Below, piece by piece: positions 44,152-53,269 of a stretch of DNA of 64,000 nt; positions within the stretch are counted from its first letter, which is position 1; every line of letters begins with the position of its first letter. The stretch is from Ferruginibacter sp. GTDB lineage: Bacteria; Bacteroidota; Bacteroidia; Chitinophagales; Chitinophagaceae. The stretch spans positions 248,001 through 312,000 of the forward strand of contig JAHBTP010000002.1 of the NCBI GenBank assembly GCA_019638485.1, in the 5' to 3' direction. The translations under genes were made by a program, and so were the position numbers. The notes beneath the pieces were generated by a model, which did no database searches, had not been told where the DNA came from, and saw only the letters and a list, made by a program, of their open reading frames with translations.

Positions 44152-45368
44152 GATAAGAATAAGAGGTTGGCATCGCCATAACTTAAGAATCTGTATTGGT
44201 GAGTAAGGGCATGTTGGTAAAGTGTTTTCCACTCAGGCCCAATGGCCGCAGCAACCAGCAGCAATAGTGTTGATTTGGGTTGATGGAAATTAGTTAATAA
44301 TACATTGGCAATTTTAAAATGATATCCGGGAGCTATCAGTATTGATGTTTGCTTATATAGTTTGGTTAACTTTCTCTCTTTCATCCACTTTAATAAGTGA
44401 ATAAGTGCTTCTTGTTTAGATAACTGACTTTGTCGCAAATGGTCTTCATACACTTCCCACTGAGTTAGTGTAAGATCTTCATATCCTAAACTAGCTTTTA
44501 CCCCCATCCAGTAAAGAGATTCAATAGTACGTAATGAGGTGGTGCCAACTGTGATTATAAAGGAATGGTTTAGTAATTGTCTTATAGATTCACAGGAAAC
44601 ATCCATCCATTCTGCATGCATTTCATGGTCTTCCATTAATGTGGCGCTAACAGGCTTAAATGTGCCGGCTCCAACATGAAGGGTTATCATATCTATATCA
44701 ATGTCATTATTCTTAATTTGCTTTATTAGGCTATGGCTAAAGTGTAACCCTGCTGTGGGCGCAGCTACCGAGCCTTTGTTCTCAGCAAATACGGTTTGAT
44801 AACGCTCCTCATCAATGGATACCGGAGTGCGCTTAATATATGGAGGGAGTGGAACATTACCCGCAGCATGTAGCACTTCTCCAAAAGAACAATGATTAGA
44901 TGACCATGAAAAGGAAACTAAGAAATATCCTTTCTCTCTTGATTTTAGAGTAGCCGTAAGCGTTATTTCTTCTGAAGTGGTATGAATAACGGAAGAAATT
45001 GTATTTGTTTTCCATTTTGCTGCATTGCCTACAAAGCACTTCCAACTAACCGGATGGGTTGATTGTAATATGTTTTCATACCCATTTACTGCATCAGCAG
45101 GTTCAAGACAAAAAATCTCAATTACTGAGCCAGATGATTGTTTAAATAGGAGCCGCGCATGAATCACCTTGGTATTATTAAATATCATTAATGAGCCCGG
45201 CGGCAGGTGCTCAGGTAATTTGCTTATTAAACTATCGCTAATAACCTGATTTTTATAAATCAATAATTTTGCTTCTTCTCGATTTTGAAGAGGTTTAAAG
45301 GCTATCCTGTCTTGAGGTAGTAAATAATTATAGTTATGGATAGATAATTTTTTAGGTAGCAGTGGCAT
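44142..45368 (-). CDS. queA: S-adenosylmethionine:tRNA ribosyltransferase-isomerase (QueA), long form
   Basis: QueA moves the ribosyl part of SAM to 7-aminomethyl-7-deazaguanine in tRNA, forming epoxyqueuosine. Seen: YNYLLPQDRIAFKPLQNREE, LMIFNNTKVIHARLLF, KGSVAAPTAGLHFSHSLI and ITLHVGAGTFKPVSA near the middle, and NFHQPKSTLLLLVAAAIG near the end. The length of 408 exceeds the ~345 of E. coli QueA, with an insert between about 85 and 185. Bacteroidota often carry such a long relative besides a standard QueA, so the exact substrate may differ. It is 24 bases downstream of the broken GH3/serine-hydrolase gene. Confidence 0.85.
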   Translation of the reverse strand: MPLLPKKLSIHNYNYLLPQDRIAFKPLQNREEAKLLIYKNQVISDSLISKLPEHLPPGSLMIFNNTKVIHARLLFKQSSGSVIEIFCLEPADAVNGYENILQSTHPVSWKCFVGNAAKWKTNTISSVIHTTSEEITLTATLKSREKGYFLVSFSWSSNHCSFGEVLHAAGNVPLPPYIKRTPVSIDEERYQTVFAENKGSVAAPTAGLHFSHSLIKQIKNNDIDIDMITLHVGAGTFKPVSATLMEDHEMHAEWMDVSCESIRQLLNHSFIITVGTTSLRTIESLYWMGVKASLGYEDLTLTQWEVYEDHLRQSQLSKQEALIHLLKWMKERKLTKLYKQTSILIAPGYHFKIANVLLTNFHQPKSTLLLLVAAAIGPEWKTLYQHALTHQYRFLSYGDANLLFLSQG

Positions 45369-45392
45369 GTGCTCAGAAAGTGTGTTTCAAAA

Positions 45393-46334
45393 TTAAGGAA
45401 ACGTATGGTAAGCAGCCTCCAGTAATTTTTCCCTAATGTTCATTTGATTTAGTTTTTTATTCTCATTGGGATAGAGACGATTTGACAAGAAGATAAATAT
45501 TAACTCCTTTTGAGGATCTGCCCATACGCAAGTGCCGGTAAAGCCAGTATGTCCAAAAGTTTCCGGGGATGCGGATTTCGCAGGATATGGGGTTGTGCCG
45601 AAAGGTGTCTTCCGAGGTTTGTCAAAACCTAATCCTCGGTGAAAACCAATTTGATATCCGGTAAAGAGAGCAACTGTTTCGGGTTTGAGATATTGCTTTC
45701 CTTTAAAACTCCCTTTGTTTACCAGCATTTGCATGAGAAAATAGAGCTCTTTTGAAGTAGAAAATAATCCTGCACTTCCTCCAACACCGCCCAACATGGC
45801 TACCGTTGGATCATTTACATAGCCTTGTAACAAACGGTTTCTAAAATTGTAATCATGTTCTGATGGTGCTATCTCGTTGATGGGTAAAAACCTTGATGGG
45901 ACAAATCCTGTTCGCGACAGCCCCATAGGTGCGTAAAAGGTTTTATGAACAAAAATATTCAAAGGCTCACCGATAATCTCTTCAATCACTTTTCCCAGGT
46001 ACAAAAATCCCACATCACTATAACGATAAGTTTTAGGGCCCAAATGAGAAAGCTTGGCTAATTTCCATATAGAATCAACCCAATCATCGCGCAGGTATAA
46101 ATTATTTGCAACTTCAATATAATAATCTGCAGAAGGTTTTAGCCTGTACCAGTTAGACAGTTCACCATCATGATTGTATAATGGACGCTTGGCTGGTATT
46201 CCTGCTACTAATCCCGAAGCATGATTGAGGATTTCTCGAATAGTAATACTTTTTTTATTGGTCTTTTTTAGTTCAGGTAAATATTTACTTATTGGGTCAT
46301 TAAGTAACAATCGGCCTTCTTCATATAATTTCAT
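45393..46334 (-). CDS. Serine hydrolase (beta-lactamase family) C-terminal half of a frameshifted gene
   Basis: A 313-residue frame that starts at an internal ATG (46334). The frame really continues upstream to about 46547, where it holds the catalytic SVTK (SxxK, codons at 46370-46359) of class C beta-lactamase/PBP enzymes, so the stand-alone ORF lacks its nucleophile. Further motifs are YRYSDVGFLYLG (YxN-like) and FGHTGFTGTCVW (HTG, the KTG equivalent). In other Bacteroidota this domain is fused to the C-terminus of a NagZ-like GH3 enzyme. Here the two halves meet at an A9 run (46541-46549 as T on the plus strand); one more A would join them. It is best treated as the C-terminal half of one gene. 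Confidence 0.7.
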   Translation of the reverse strand: MKLYEEGRLLLNDPISKYLPELKKTNKKSITIREILNHASGLVAGIPAKRPLYNHDGELSNWYRLKPSADYYIEVANNLYLRDDWVDSIWKLAKLSHLGPKTYRYSDVGFLYLGKVIEEIIGEPLNIFVHKTFYAPMGLSRTGFVPSRFLPINEIAPSEHDYNFRNRLLQGYVNDPTVAMLGGVGGSAGLFSTSKELYFLMQMLVNKGSFKGKQYLKPETVALFTGYQIGFHRGLGFDKPRKTPFGTTPYPAKSASPETFGHTGFTGTCVWADPQKELIFIFLSNRLYPNENKKLNQMNIREKLLEAAYHTFP

Positions 46335-46528
46335 AATGGCAAGGGTAGTAGCTAAAATTTTTGTAACAGAAGCTACATCATATACAGTAGAAACAGTAAC
46401 CGGTATTCCTGAGCGGTAAGTGTAATTTCCATAGGCTTTTTCATAAACTATATTACCATTTTTTGCAACTAAAACAACAGCACCCGGAGTTGCTTGTTCT
46501 TTAATGGCATCGTTTACAATAGAATCAA

Positions 46529-48244
46529 TTACGGCATTACTTTTTTTTTATCTACAGAGGAAGTAATGCCAAATCCGTAAGAAAATTGTTTACATACAGT
46601 AACGGGTAAGACGCCTTTAAAAGGTGATGTTCCCAAAAGCATCTCCATTGCCACTTGCTGTACAATGGAATCATCTTCGTAGGCTACAGCAAAGTTTTGA
46701 GCATTACACCAATTTTTGGCTGCATAAGCATTGCCAAATAAAAACCCCATCACCTTATTTTGTGCTTGTAATGAATTGTAAAATGAAACAACATCTTTAC
46801 CAATACCAAAGTTGCCTGCAGGAGTGCGCTTGGTATTATGAATACCTACTACTACTTGGTCAAATCTTTTTAATTCCTCAAGAAGGATATTTATTTTCTG
46901 CAAACTATTACCGGATAAATCAAGATAGAAAATTTCTGCATTAAATTTTGACCGGAAAAGTTTTGCAAATTCGTTATCATTGTTAATTCCAATGCCTACA
47001 TAGGCCACCTTTCTGCCTATTGATAGTGGAAAGAAATCGTTGTTTGTTTTTGCTATTAAGGTAATTGCCTGTTGAGCCACCAGTGTGCGCATTTCAGCAA
47101 TGCCGCGATTGAGGTTGTAAACAAGATTATTATTAGTGATTTCATTATTGCCTGATAACACATAATTGTACTTTGCCATCAAAACTTTCTTGCATTTTTT
47201 TTCAATATCGTGCCAATGAAGTTTCTTTTCTTTTATGGCAGTTTTAATTGCATCCATTGCATCAGGTACTTCACCCGGAAGACACAATATATCATTACCT
47301 GCTATTAATGCGGCAGCAGCAGCTTTCCCTTTAGGAAAAAACTTTTGTACCCCCTGCATTTCTAAACCATCAGTAATAACAAGACCTTCATAATGTAAAT
47401 CCTTTTGCAATAACTGCTCTATTGCTTTTGAAGAAACAGATGTTGGTGTATTGGGTGTGGCATCTATGGAAGGAATAAAAAGATGAGCTACCATTACGCT
47501 GGCAACTCCTGCCCGAAATAACTGCTCAAAAGGAAACAATTCCAATTGCTTTAGCTGACTAAGACTCTTATTAATTATGGGTAAATCAAGGTGTGAGTCA
47601 ACGCTTACATCACCATGACCCGGAAAGTGTTTTGCACAGGCCATTACTCCATTGTCCTGCATCCCCCTCATGTATTGAATACCAAAAGCAGCTACTTTAT
47701 TTTTATCCTCTCCAAAACTTCTATCATTAATAACAGGATTATCCGGATTATTATTTACATCTATAACAGGCGCATAATTCATGTGGATATTTAATCTCTT
47801 ACATTGCTCTGCAACTAATTTTCCATAACCATACATTAAAGAAGAGTCACGCATTGCACCGAGCATCATAGGTTTAGGCAATGCCATTATGCTATCCGGC
47901 ATTCTTTGTGCAAGCCCCCATTCTCCATCTATACTGAACATTACCGGTGTTTTAGCTGCTTTAATAATTTGATTAATCATTTCAGCTTGTTTATCCGGAT
48001 TGCCTTGAAAAATTAAAACTCCGCCTATGTTATATTTATTTATCCAATCTAATACCTTTTGATCATAGTAGGTTACTTTTCCTGACTTGGTATCTAATTC
48101 AGACAAGCGCACCACCATAAGCTGAGCAATTCTTTCTTCTTTAGACAGACTGTGATACACACTATCCACCCATTTATGTGCAGGTGATTGGCCCTGGGTT
48201 AAAATAATAGCGAAAGAAAAAACAATGGTTAGCAAAAAGCGCAT
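46529..48244 (-). CDS. NagZ-like GH3 beta-N-acetylhexosaminidase, N-terminal half of a frameshifted fusion
   Basis: The ATG at 48244 gives a signal peptide (MRFLLTIVFSFAIILTQGQ). The GH3 domain (about 25-345) has NYAPVIDVNNNPDNPVINDR, the NagZ-type catalytic loop CAKHFPGHGDVSVDSH and the nucleophile Asp in ITDGLEMQGV; a GH3 C-terminal domain follows (about 390-560). The enzyme would release GlcNAc from peptidoglycan fragments in the periplasm. The frame ends with KKKVMP in an A9 homopolymer. A -1 shift there continues directly into the serine-hydrolase domain (SNAVIDSIVNDAIKEQ onward), giving the ~960-residue two-domain protein typical of the phylum. It is divergent from mutL. Confidence 0.85.
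   Translation of the reverse strand: MRFLLTIVFSFAIILTQGQSPAHKWVDSVYHSLSKEERIAQLMVVRLSELDTKSGKVTYYDQKVLDWINKYNIGGVLIFQGNPDKQAEMINQIIKAAKTPVMFSIDGEWGLAQRMPDSIMALPKPMMLGAMRDSSLMYGYGKLVAEQCKRLNIHMNYAPVIDVNNNPDNPVINDRSFGEDKNKVAAFGIQYMRGMQDNGVMACAKHFPGHGDVSVDSHLDLPIINKSLSQLKQLELFPFEQLFRAGVASVMVAHLFIPSIDATPNTPTSVSSKAIEQLLQKDLHYEGLVITDGLEMQGVQKFFPKGKAAAAALIAGNDILCLPGEVPDAMDAIKTAIKEKKLHWHDIEKKCKKVLMAKYNYVLSGNNEITNNNLVYNLNRGIAEMRTLVAQQAITLIAKTNNDFFPLSIGRKVAYVGIGINNDNEFAKLFRSKFNAEIFYLDLSGNSLQKINILLEELKRFDQVVVGIHNTKRTPAGNFGIGKDVVSFYNSLQAQNKVMGFLFGNAYAAKNWCNAQNFAVAYEDDSIVQQVAMEMLLGTSPFKGVLPVTVCKQFSYGFGITSSVDKKKVMP
46541..46549 (-). other. A9 homopolymer at the junction of the two halves (slippage site)
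   Basis: On the minus strand the coding sequence reads GAT AAA AAA AAA GTA ATG CCG TAA. Shifting back one base after the A run gives AGT AAT GCC GTA ATT and an uninterrupted path into the serine-hydrolase domain. A9 is prone to polymerase slippage, ribosomal -1 shifting (A AAA AAA G resembles the dnaX slippery site) and sequencing error. Confidence 0.75.
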
Positions 48245-48260
48245 ACTGGATTGGATGTAG

Positions 48261-48268
48261 TAAATTTG
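48261..48268 (+). promoter_or_regulatory. -7 promoter box of mutL
   Basis: TAAATTTG is an exact TAnnTTTG match, 20 bases before the TTG start at 48289, in the 44-base gap between mutL and the divergent GH3 gene. Confidence 0.5.
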
Positions 48269-48288
48269 TAAGTTCAAATTTCGTCATT

Positions 48289-50115
48289 TTGCCTGATATA
48301 ATTCATCTATTACCTGATAACATTGCTAATCAGATTGCAGCCGGTGAAGTAATTCAACGACCCGCCAGCGCAGTGAAAGAATTATTGGAAAATGCTGTAG
48401 ATGCCGGTGCAACCGAGATTAAACTGATTGTAAACGATGGTGGTAAGGCGTTGATTCAGGTAATTGATAACGGTAAAGGGATGAGTGAAACAGATGCACG
48501 TATGGCATTTGAACGTCATGCAACATCAAAAATTAACAAAATTGATGACTTATTTCGTATCCGCACAATGGGTTTTCGAGGAGAAGCACTTGCAAGTATT
48601 GCTGCGGTAGCACAAGTGGAATTAAAAACGAAAAGAGCAGAAGATGTCTCCGGTGTTTTTTTGCAAGTAGAGAACAGTGTGGTTATTCGACAGGAACCTG
48701 TAGCATTGGAAGGAGGTACGAATATCGCCATGAAGAACCTCTTTTTTAATGTTCCGGCACGAAGAAACTTTTTAAAAAGTAATGCTGCTGAGTTAAGACA
48801 TATTGTAGAGGAATTTATTAGAGTAGCCATGGCTTTTCCTGAAATACTTTTTTCATTTGTTTACAATAGTCAGGAATTATATCATCTTACAAAAGGCTCA
48901 TTAAAACAACGAATAGTACAAGTTTTTGGCAATAGTGTTAATGCTAAACTGATGAGCATTAATGAGCAAACAGATTATTTAAATATCACCGGTTTTGTAG
49001 GGAAACCCGAGACTGCCAAGAAAACACGGGGCGATCAATATTTCTTTGTAAACAATCGTTTTATCAAAAGCCCATATCTCCACCACGCTATTATGAATGC
49101 CTTTAGTGAATTAATTCCGCGTGATAGTTTTCCATTGTATGCGCTGTTCATTGAACTTAACCCGGAATTGGTGGACATCAATGTGCATCCTACCAAACAG
49201 GAGATAAAATTTGAAGATGAAAAATTGATTTATGCATTTGTGCAGGCAGCGGTAAAACATGCACTTGCTCAATTTAGTGTAACACCAACACTTGATTTTG
49301 AACTGGATTCTACTATTCAACAGCTTGATGCTGTTTCAAAACCTATCACTCCTGAAAAGGAGGCAGCATTAAGCGGGAAACAACTTTATCAAACCTTTAC
49401 TCAGAAAAATCAAGCGCATTTTATTGAAAAAAGAAGCGATTTGAAGCATTGGAAGGATTTATATCCGGAATTGAGAAGTGAAAATAAGGATGTTGTTTTG
49501 CCGGGTACACAAAACGACTTATATACCGGTAAGGATGAAGCTCCAAAGGAAGTATTGGAGATGATTCAGTTTCATAATACTTATATTGCTTTGCAAAATA
49601 CTACAGGAGTTTTGTTCATTCATCAGCAAAATGCACATGAAAGAATACTGTATGAAAGGTATTTATCAGCCATTTTAAATAAACCGGTTACTGCTCAACA
49701 GGACATGTTTCCTGCAACGCTGGAATTAACCACTTCAGATGCACTAATACTTCGAGAATTACTTCCAGACTTGAATTTGCTAGGATTTAAGTTAGAACTG
49801 TTTGGAAAGGACACTTTTATTGTTCAATCTGTGCCTGCAGATTTAGTTTTGGGAAATGTAAAAGCGCTTATTGAAAATTTAATTGAACAATATAAACATT
49901 TTAGTGTTGACCTAAAGGTTAATAAGCGCGAAAGGTTGTTGCAAAGTATAGCACACCAAAACAGCATCAAAGCCGGTGAAAGCCTTTCTTTAAAAGAAAT
50001 GCAAGTATTGGTGCATGACTTGTTTCAGTGCGATATGCCGGCTACTTCACCGGGAGGTAAACCGGTGTTTATTGAATTCCGAAAGGAAGAGCTGGATAAG
50101 ATGACCGGACGTTAG
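48289..50115 (+). CDS. mutL: DNA mismatch repair protein MutL
   Basis: MutL links MutS mismatch recognition to strand incision. The GHKL ATPase domain (about 1-330) shows IANQIAAGEVIQRPASAVKE followed by LLENAVDAGA, the DNGKGM motif and MGFRGEALASIAAVAQ. The linker runs about 340-415, and the C-terminal dimerisation domain starts near 420 with MIQFHNTYIALQNTTGVLFI. No DQHAxxExxxxE endonuclease motif is clear; the corresponding place reads HQQNAHERILYERYL, a near match, so nicking activity should be checked. Initiation is at TTG: the decoded start MPDIIHLLPDNIANQ is exactly the family N-terminus. The length of 608 is normal. Confidence 0.95.
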   Translation: MPDIIHLLPDNIANQIAAGEVIQRPASAVKELLENAVDAGATEIKLIVNDGGKALIQVIDNGKGMSETDARMAFERHATSKINKIDDLFRIRTMGFRGEALASIAAVAQVELKTKRAEDVSGVFLQVENSVVIRQEPVALEGGTNIAMKNLFFNVPARRNFLKSNAAELRHIVEEFIRVAMAFPEILFSFVYNSQELYHLTKGSLKQRIVQVFGNSVNAKLMSINEQTDYLNITGFVGKPETAKKTRGDQYFFVNNRFIKSPYLHHAIMNAFSELIPRDSFPLYALFIELNPELVDINVHPTKQEIKFEDEKLIYAFVQAAVKHALAQFSVTPTLDFELDSTIQQLDAVSKPITPEKEAALSGKQLYQTFTQKNQAHFIEKRSDLKHWKDLYPELRSENKDVVLPGTQNDLYTGKDEAPKEVLEMIQFHNTYIALQNTTGVLFIHQQNAHERILYERYLSAILNKPVTAQQDMFPATLELTTSDALILRELLPDLNLLGFKLELFGKDTFIVQSVPADLVLGNVKALIENLIEQYKHFSVDLKVNKRERLLQSIAHQNSIKAGESLSLKEMQVLVHDLFQCDMPATSPGGKPVFIEFRKEELDKMTGR

Positions 50116-50122
50116 TCTATTA

Positions 50123-51253
50123 TTAAAAACCTCTTTCTTGCACTCTTAACCAACGCTCAGGAATCTGATTTTTGCTGGCCTGAATATAATCCTGATGACT
50201 ACAAGCAATAAATTTTTTATCTGGCATTTGCATCCACCAGCGTGAGGTTCGCTTGCTTTGGAGAAACAAGGTGTCCACCTCGGCAAATACTGTATGGAAT
50301 TCTAAAAACTGATCTACATTTTGCATTTCTGCTTCTGTTTTTCTTTTATTCCTTCCATCAATAAAATACCAAATCATTTGAGCTATTTGTAGTGCAGAAA
50401 GTTGGTGTCTGTCTAATTCAGTATGATATCCATATATACCTAAACTAGTTAAATAGCTACTCATTCCGGCATAACGGAAAAGGGTACACGCTTCAGTGCC
50501 AAACAATCCGTTTGGACTTAACCTGCTGGCAGGAGAGTCACTGTAACGAATAGCATTGATATCAAAACTTAACATGTTTGTATTGCGTATTACAGGCTCC
50601 ATTTCTTCGATACTTTCCTGTACAACCCCCGCTCGGTAACAATCAAAACGGAGCTTATCCATTGTCTCAATCATTCGGGGGTGAGTAAAATAGCTTTGAA
50701 ATGCAATATGATTATAGTGCTTTATTAAGTTAGGCTCTCCGGTTAATAAATCAAGTAAAAAGTTTTCACTTCTTACCTTACTTTCTCCGTGTAAATCAAT
50801 TGCACCATCAATGCAAGTAACATCAATGGTTTGCTCAAGCGTTTTATAGGCTTCATATTGTGCCAAGGTAAGATCGTGGCTGCCACCCAATAAAATAATT
50901 GTTTTATTTAACTTTAATAATTCACTTAACACAGTTCTTACGGCAGCATAGGTATCAGTAAGTGTTTCTCCGGGTTTTATATTTCCCATATCAGCAAGCT
51001 CCACCTCTTTATGCCAGTAGTGAAGTCTGTATAATTGTTTGCGGATTGCATTTGTAGAAGGAAGATTTTCGTTTCTCATGAGTTCTCCACGATTTTCAGG
51101 AATGCCTAGAAAAACAATCTCTGCTGTTGAAATATCGGGGATAGCACTTTCATAGATAACCATGTGCTTCCCCAATTGGCCGTCTGTAAGGCTGGTGTCG
51201 TCAAGTATTTCAAATAAGGGAACAGGAGTTAAAAAGTCTGATAAATCGTACAT
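50123..51253 (-). CDS. Arginase/formimidoylglutamase-fold protein with altered metal ligands
   Basis: A 376-residue protein of the ureohydrolase superfamily, annotated in related genomes mostly as formimidoylglutamase. The three metal motifs can be found but are changed: GGSHD (123-127) for GGDHS, IDGAID (148-153) where active enzymes have DAHxD (the His is replaced by Ala), and SFDINAIRYSDSP where they have SFDxDxxDP (the second Asp is Asn). His126, Asp149, Asp153 and the first Asp of SFD remain. It may bind one metal or none. It is convergent with mutL (7 bases) and divergent from korA. No histidine-degradation gene is nearby. Confidence 0.7.
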   Translation of the reverse strand: MYDLSDFLTPVPLFEILDDTSLTDGQLGKHMVIYESAIPDISTAEIVFLGIPENRGELMRNENLPSTNAIRKQLYRLHYWHKEVELADMGNIKPGETLTDTYAAVRTVLSELLKLNKTIILLGGSHDLTLAQYEAYKTLEQTIDVTCIDGAIDLHGESKVRSENFLLDLLTGEPNLIKHYNHIAFQSYFTHPRMIETMDKLRFDCYRAGVVQESIEEMEPVIRNTNMLSFDINAIRYSDSPASRLSPNGLFGTEACTLFRYAGMSSYLTSLGIYGYHTELDRHQLSALQIAQMIWYFIDGRNKRKTEAEMQNVDQFLEFHTVFAEVDTLFLQSKRTSRWWMQMPDKKFIACSHQDYIQASKNQIPERWLRVQERGF

Positions 51254-51345
51254 GCAGTTTTCTTTGGAGCAAACCTAAAGTATTAGAATGAAATTCGAAT
51301 ATATAGTTGGTGGAAAAATGACAGATACATCACAAACATACTCAT

Positions 51346-51353
51346 TACCTTTG
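51346..51353 (+). promoter_or_regulatory. -7 promoter box of korA
   Basis: TACCTTTG is an exact TAnnTTTG match, ending 14 bases before the ATG at 51368. It overlaps a possible upstream GTG start at 51353, which is therefore disfavoured. Confidence 0.55.
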
Positions 51354-51367
51354 TGTATCTAATAAAA

Positions 51368-53215
51368 ATGGAGATGGATAAAGTTGAAAAATTACATGAT
51401 GTTGTAATAAAATTTGCCGGTGATAGTGGAGATGGTATGCAGCTTACGGGAAATCAGTTTACTACTAACTCTGCTTTGTTAGGCCTTGATTTGGCTACTT
51501 TTCCTGATTTCCCTGCAGAGATTCGTGCTCCTGTAGGAACAGTGCCCGGAGTGAGTGGCTTTCAACTGCGTTTTAGCAGCGATCAAATTTTTACGCCGGG
51601 AGATGAATGTGATGTATTGGTGGCTATGAATGCTGCTGCCTTAAAGGTAAATTTAAAGAGCCTTAAACGCGGAGGTAAGATTATTGCAAATATTGAAGGC
51701 TTCGATGTGAAGAATTTACGCCTGGCTAAATATACCGATGGCGTAAATCCGCTGGAAGATGGCAGCTTGTCGGGCTATGAACTTTTTGCTATTGATATTA
51801 CCAAACTTACCCGGGAAGCATTGAAAGAATTTTCAATTGGAACCAAAGAAAAAGACCGAGCGAAAAATATGTTTGTGCTTGGATTCTTGTATTGGATGTA
51901 TAGCCGCGACATGGATAATACATTGCAGTTTTTAAAAGATAAATTTTCAAAACAACCGGATATTTTAGAAAGTAATGTTAAGGCGTTAAAAGCCGGTTAT
52001 AATTTTGGTGAAACAACGGATACTTTTACCTCACGGTATAAGGTGGATAAAGCAGCCATGCAGTCGGGCTCATATCGGTCAATTATGGGAAATCAGGCTT
52101 TAGCGTATGGGCTAATTGCTGCCTCACATAAAAGTGGACTGCCTCTGTTTCTTGGCACCTATCCTATTACTCCGGCTTCAGATATTTTACATGAAATCAG
52201 TAAACGAAAATCATTTGGTATAAAGACTTTTCAGGCTGAAGATGAAATAGCCGCAATTACTTCTGCTATTGGTGCCAGCTATGGCGGAGCATTGGGAGTA
52301 ACTACTACATCAGGCCCGGGAATGGCTTTGAAAACAGAAGCAATGGGCCTTGCCGTTATGCTTGAATTGCCATTGGTTATTTGTAATGTTCAACGGGGTG
52401 GGCCAAGTACCGGCTTGCCAACTAAGACAGAACAAAGTGATTTACTTCAAGCTTATTATGGGCGTAATGGTGAATGTCCTATGCCGGTTATTGCTGCCAG
52501 TACTCCTCAAGATTGTTTTTTTGCTGCATTTGAAGCTGCCAGAATTGCTATCGCACACATGACACCGGTTATTCTATTGAGTGATGGTTACATTGCCAAT
52601 GGTGCAGAGCCGTGGAGGTATCCAACTGAAGCTTCATTACCGGAAATTAAGGTTAAAGTAAAAACTAAATTAGAAGAGGGAGAAGAAAAATTTCAACCTT
52701 ACATGAGAGATGAGAATCTTGTTCGACCTTGGGCATTACCCGGAACACCGGGGTTAGAACATCGAATAGGAGGTTTGGAAAAGGAAAATATCACCGGTAA
52801 TATTAGTTATGACCCCGCTAACCACCAGTTAATGGTAAAAATAAGGCAGGAAAAAGTAGATAAATTGGCCGCATTATTTCCACCGCAACAATTAGATAGC
52901 GGGCCTGAAAAGGGAAAGGTGCTTGTTGTAGGCTGGGGTAGTACGTATGGTGCAATTAAAAGTGCATGCCGTGATTTACAGTCAAGAGGATTATCTGTTT
53001 CGCATACGCATCTCCGTTATATACGCCCTTTTCCTGAAAATTTCGGACGTATGCTACAAAATTTTGAAAAGGTTTTAGTTCCTGAATTAAATAATGGTCA
53101 ACTGGTAAAAATTATTCGGGATAAATATCTTGTAGATGCGCAACCGCTAAATAAAATAATGGGTGTGCCATTTTCTAAATCAGAACTTATAGTTGCTATT
53201 GAAGGCTTGTTGTAA
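51368..53215 (+). CDS. korA: 2-oxoglutarate (2-oxoacid):ferredoxin oxidoreductase, alpha subunit (gamma-alpha fusion)
   Basis: KorA forms, with the thiamine-binding KorB, an enzyme turning 2-oxoacids and CoA into acyl-CoA with reduction of ferredoxin. The 615 residues start with the gamma domain (about 10-190: IKFAGDSGDGMQLTGNQFTT, PDFPAEIRAPVGTVPGVSGF), followed by the alpha pyrimidine-binding domain (about 225-450: GTYPITPASDILHEISK, TSGPGMALKTEAMGLAVMLE, NVQRGGPSTGLPTKTEQSDL) and the C-terminal domain with KVLVVGWGSTYGAIKSAC. KorB normally follows in the same operon. Here a perfect terminator hairpin comes 2 bases after the stop and no korB is in the window. Confidence 0.93.
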   Translation: MEMDKVEKLHDVVIKFAGDSGDGMQLTGNQFTTNSALLGLDLATFPDFPAEIRAPVGTVPGVSGFQLRFSSDQIFTPGDECDVLVAMNAAALKVNLKSLKRGGKIIANIEGFDVKNLRLAKYTDGVNPLEDGSLSGYELFAIDITKLTREALKEFSIGTKEKDRAKNMFVLGFLYWMYSRDMDNTLQFLKDKFSKQPDILESNVKALKAGYNFGETTDTFTSRYKVDKAAMQSGSYRSIMGNQALAYGLIAASHKSGLPLFLGTYPITPASDILHEISKRKSFGIKTFQAEDEIAAITSAIGASYGGALGVTTTSGPGMALKTEAMGLAVMLELPLVICNVQRGGPSTGLPTKTEQSDLLQAYYGRNGECPMPVIAASTPQDCFFAAFEAARIAIAHMTPVILLSDGYIANGAEPWRYPTEASLPEIKVKVKTKLEEGEEKFQPYMRDENLVRPWALPGTPGLEHRIGGLEKENITGNISYDPANHQLMVKIRQEKVDKLAALFPPQQLDSGPEKGKVLVVGWGSTYGAIKSACRDLQSRGLSVSHTHLRYIRPFPENFGRMLQNFEKVLVPELNNGQLVKIIRDKYLVDAQPLNKIMGVPFSKSELIVAIEGLL

Positions 53216-53216
53216 A

Positions 53217-53246
53217 TTAAAAGCCACATTGTAATGTGGCTTTTAA
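53217..53246 (+). terminator. Bidirectional terminator between korA and the barrel gene
   Basis: Perfect 13-bp stem TTAAAAGCCACAT (53217-53229) with ATGTGGCTTTTAA (53234-53246), 4-base loop. T runs follow the stem on both strands, serving korA and the convergent barrel gene. Confidence 0.85.
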
Positions 53247-53269
53247 AATTTTTTATGAGGGAAGAATCA

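Noticed and set aside
46624..46944. Plus-strand ORF of 106 residues over the GH3 gene
   Set aside because: Antisense to the GH3 C-terminal domain, no signal or domain.
51353..51367. GTG start of korA
   Set aside because: It lies on the promoter box; ATG 51368 is preferred.
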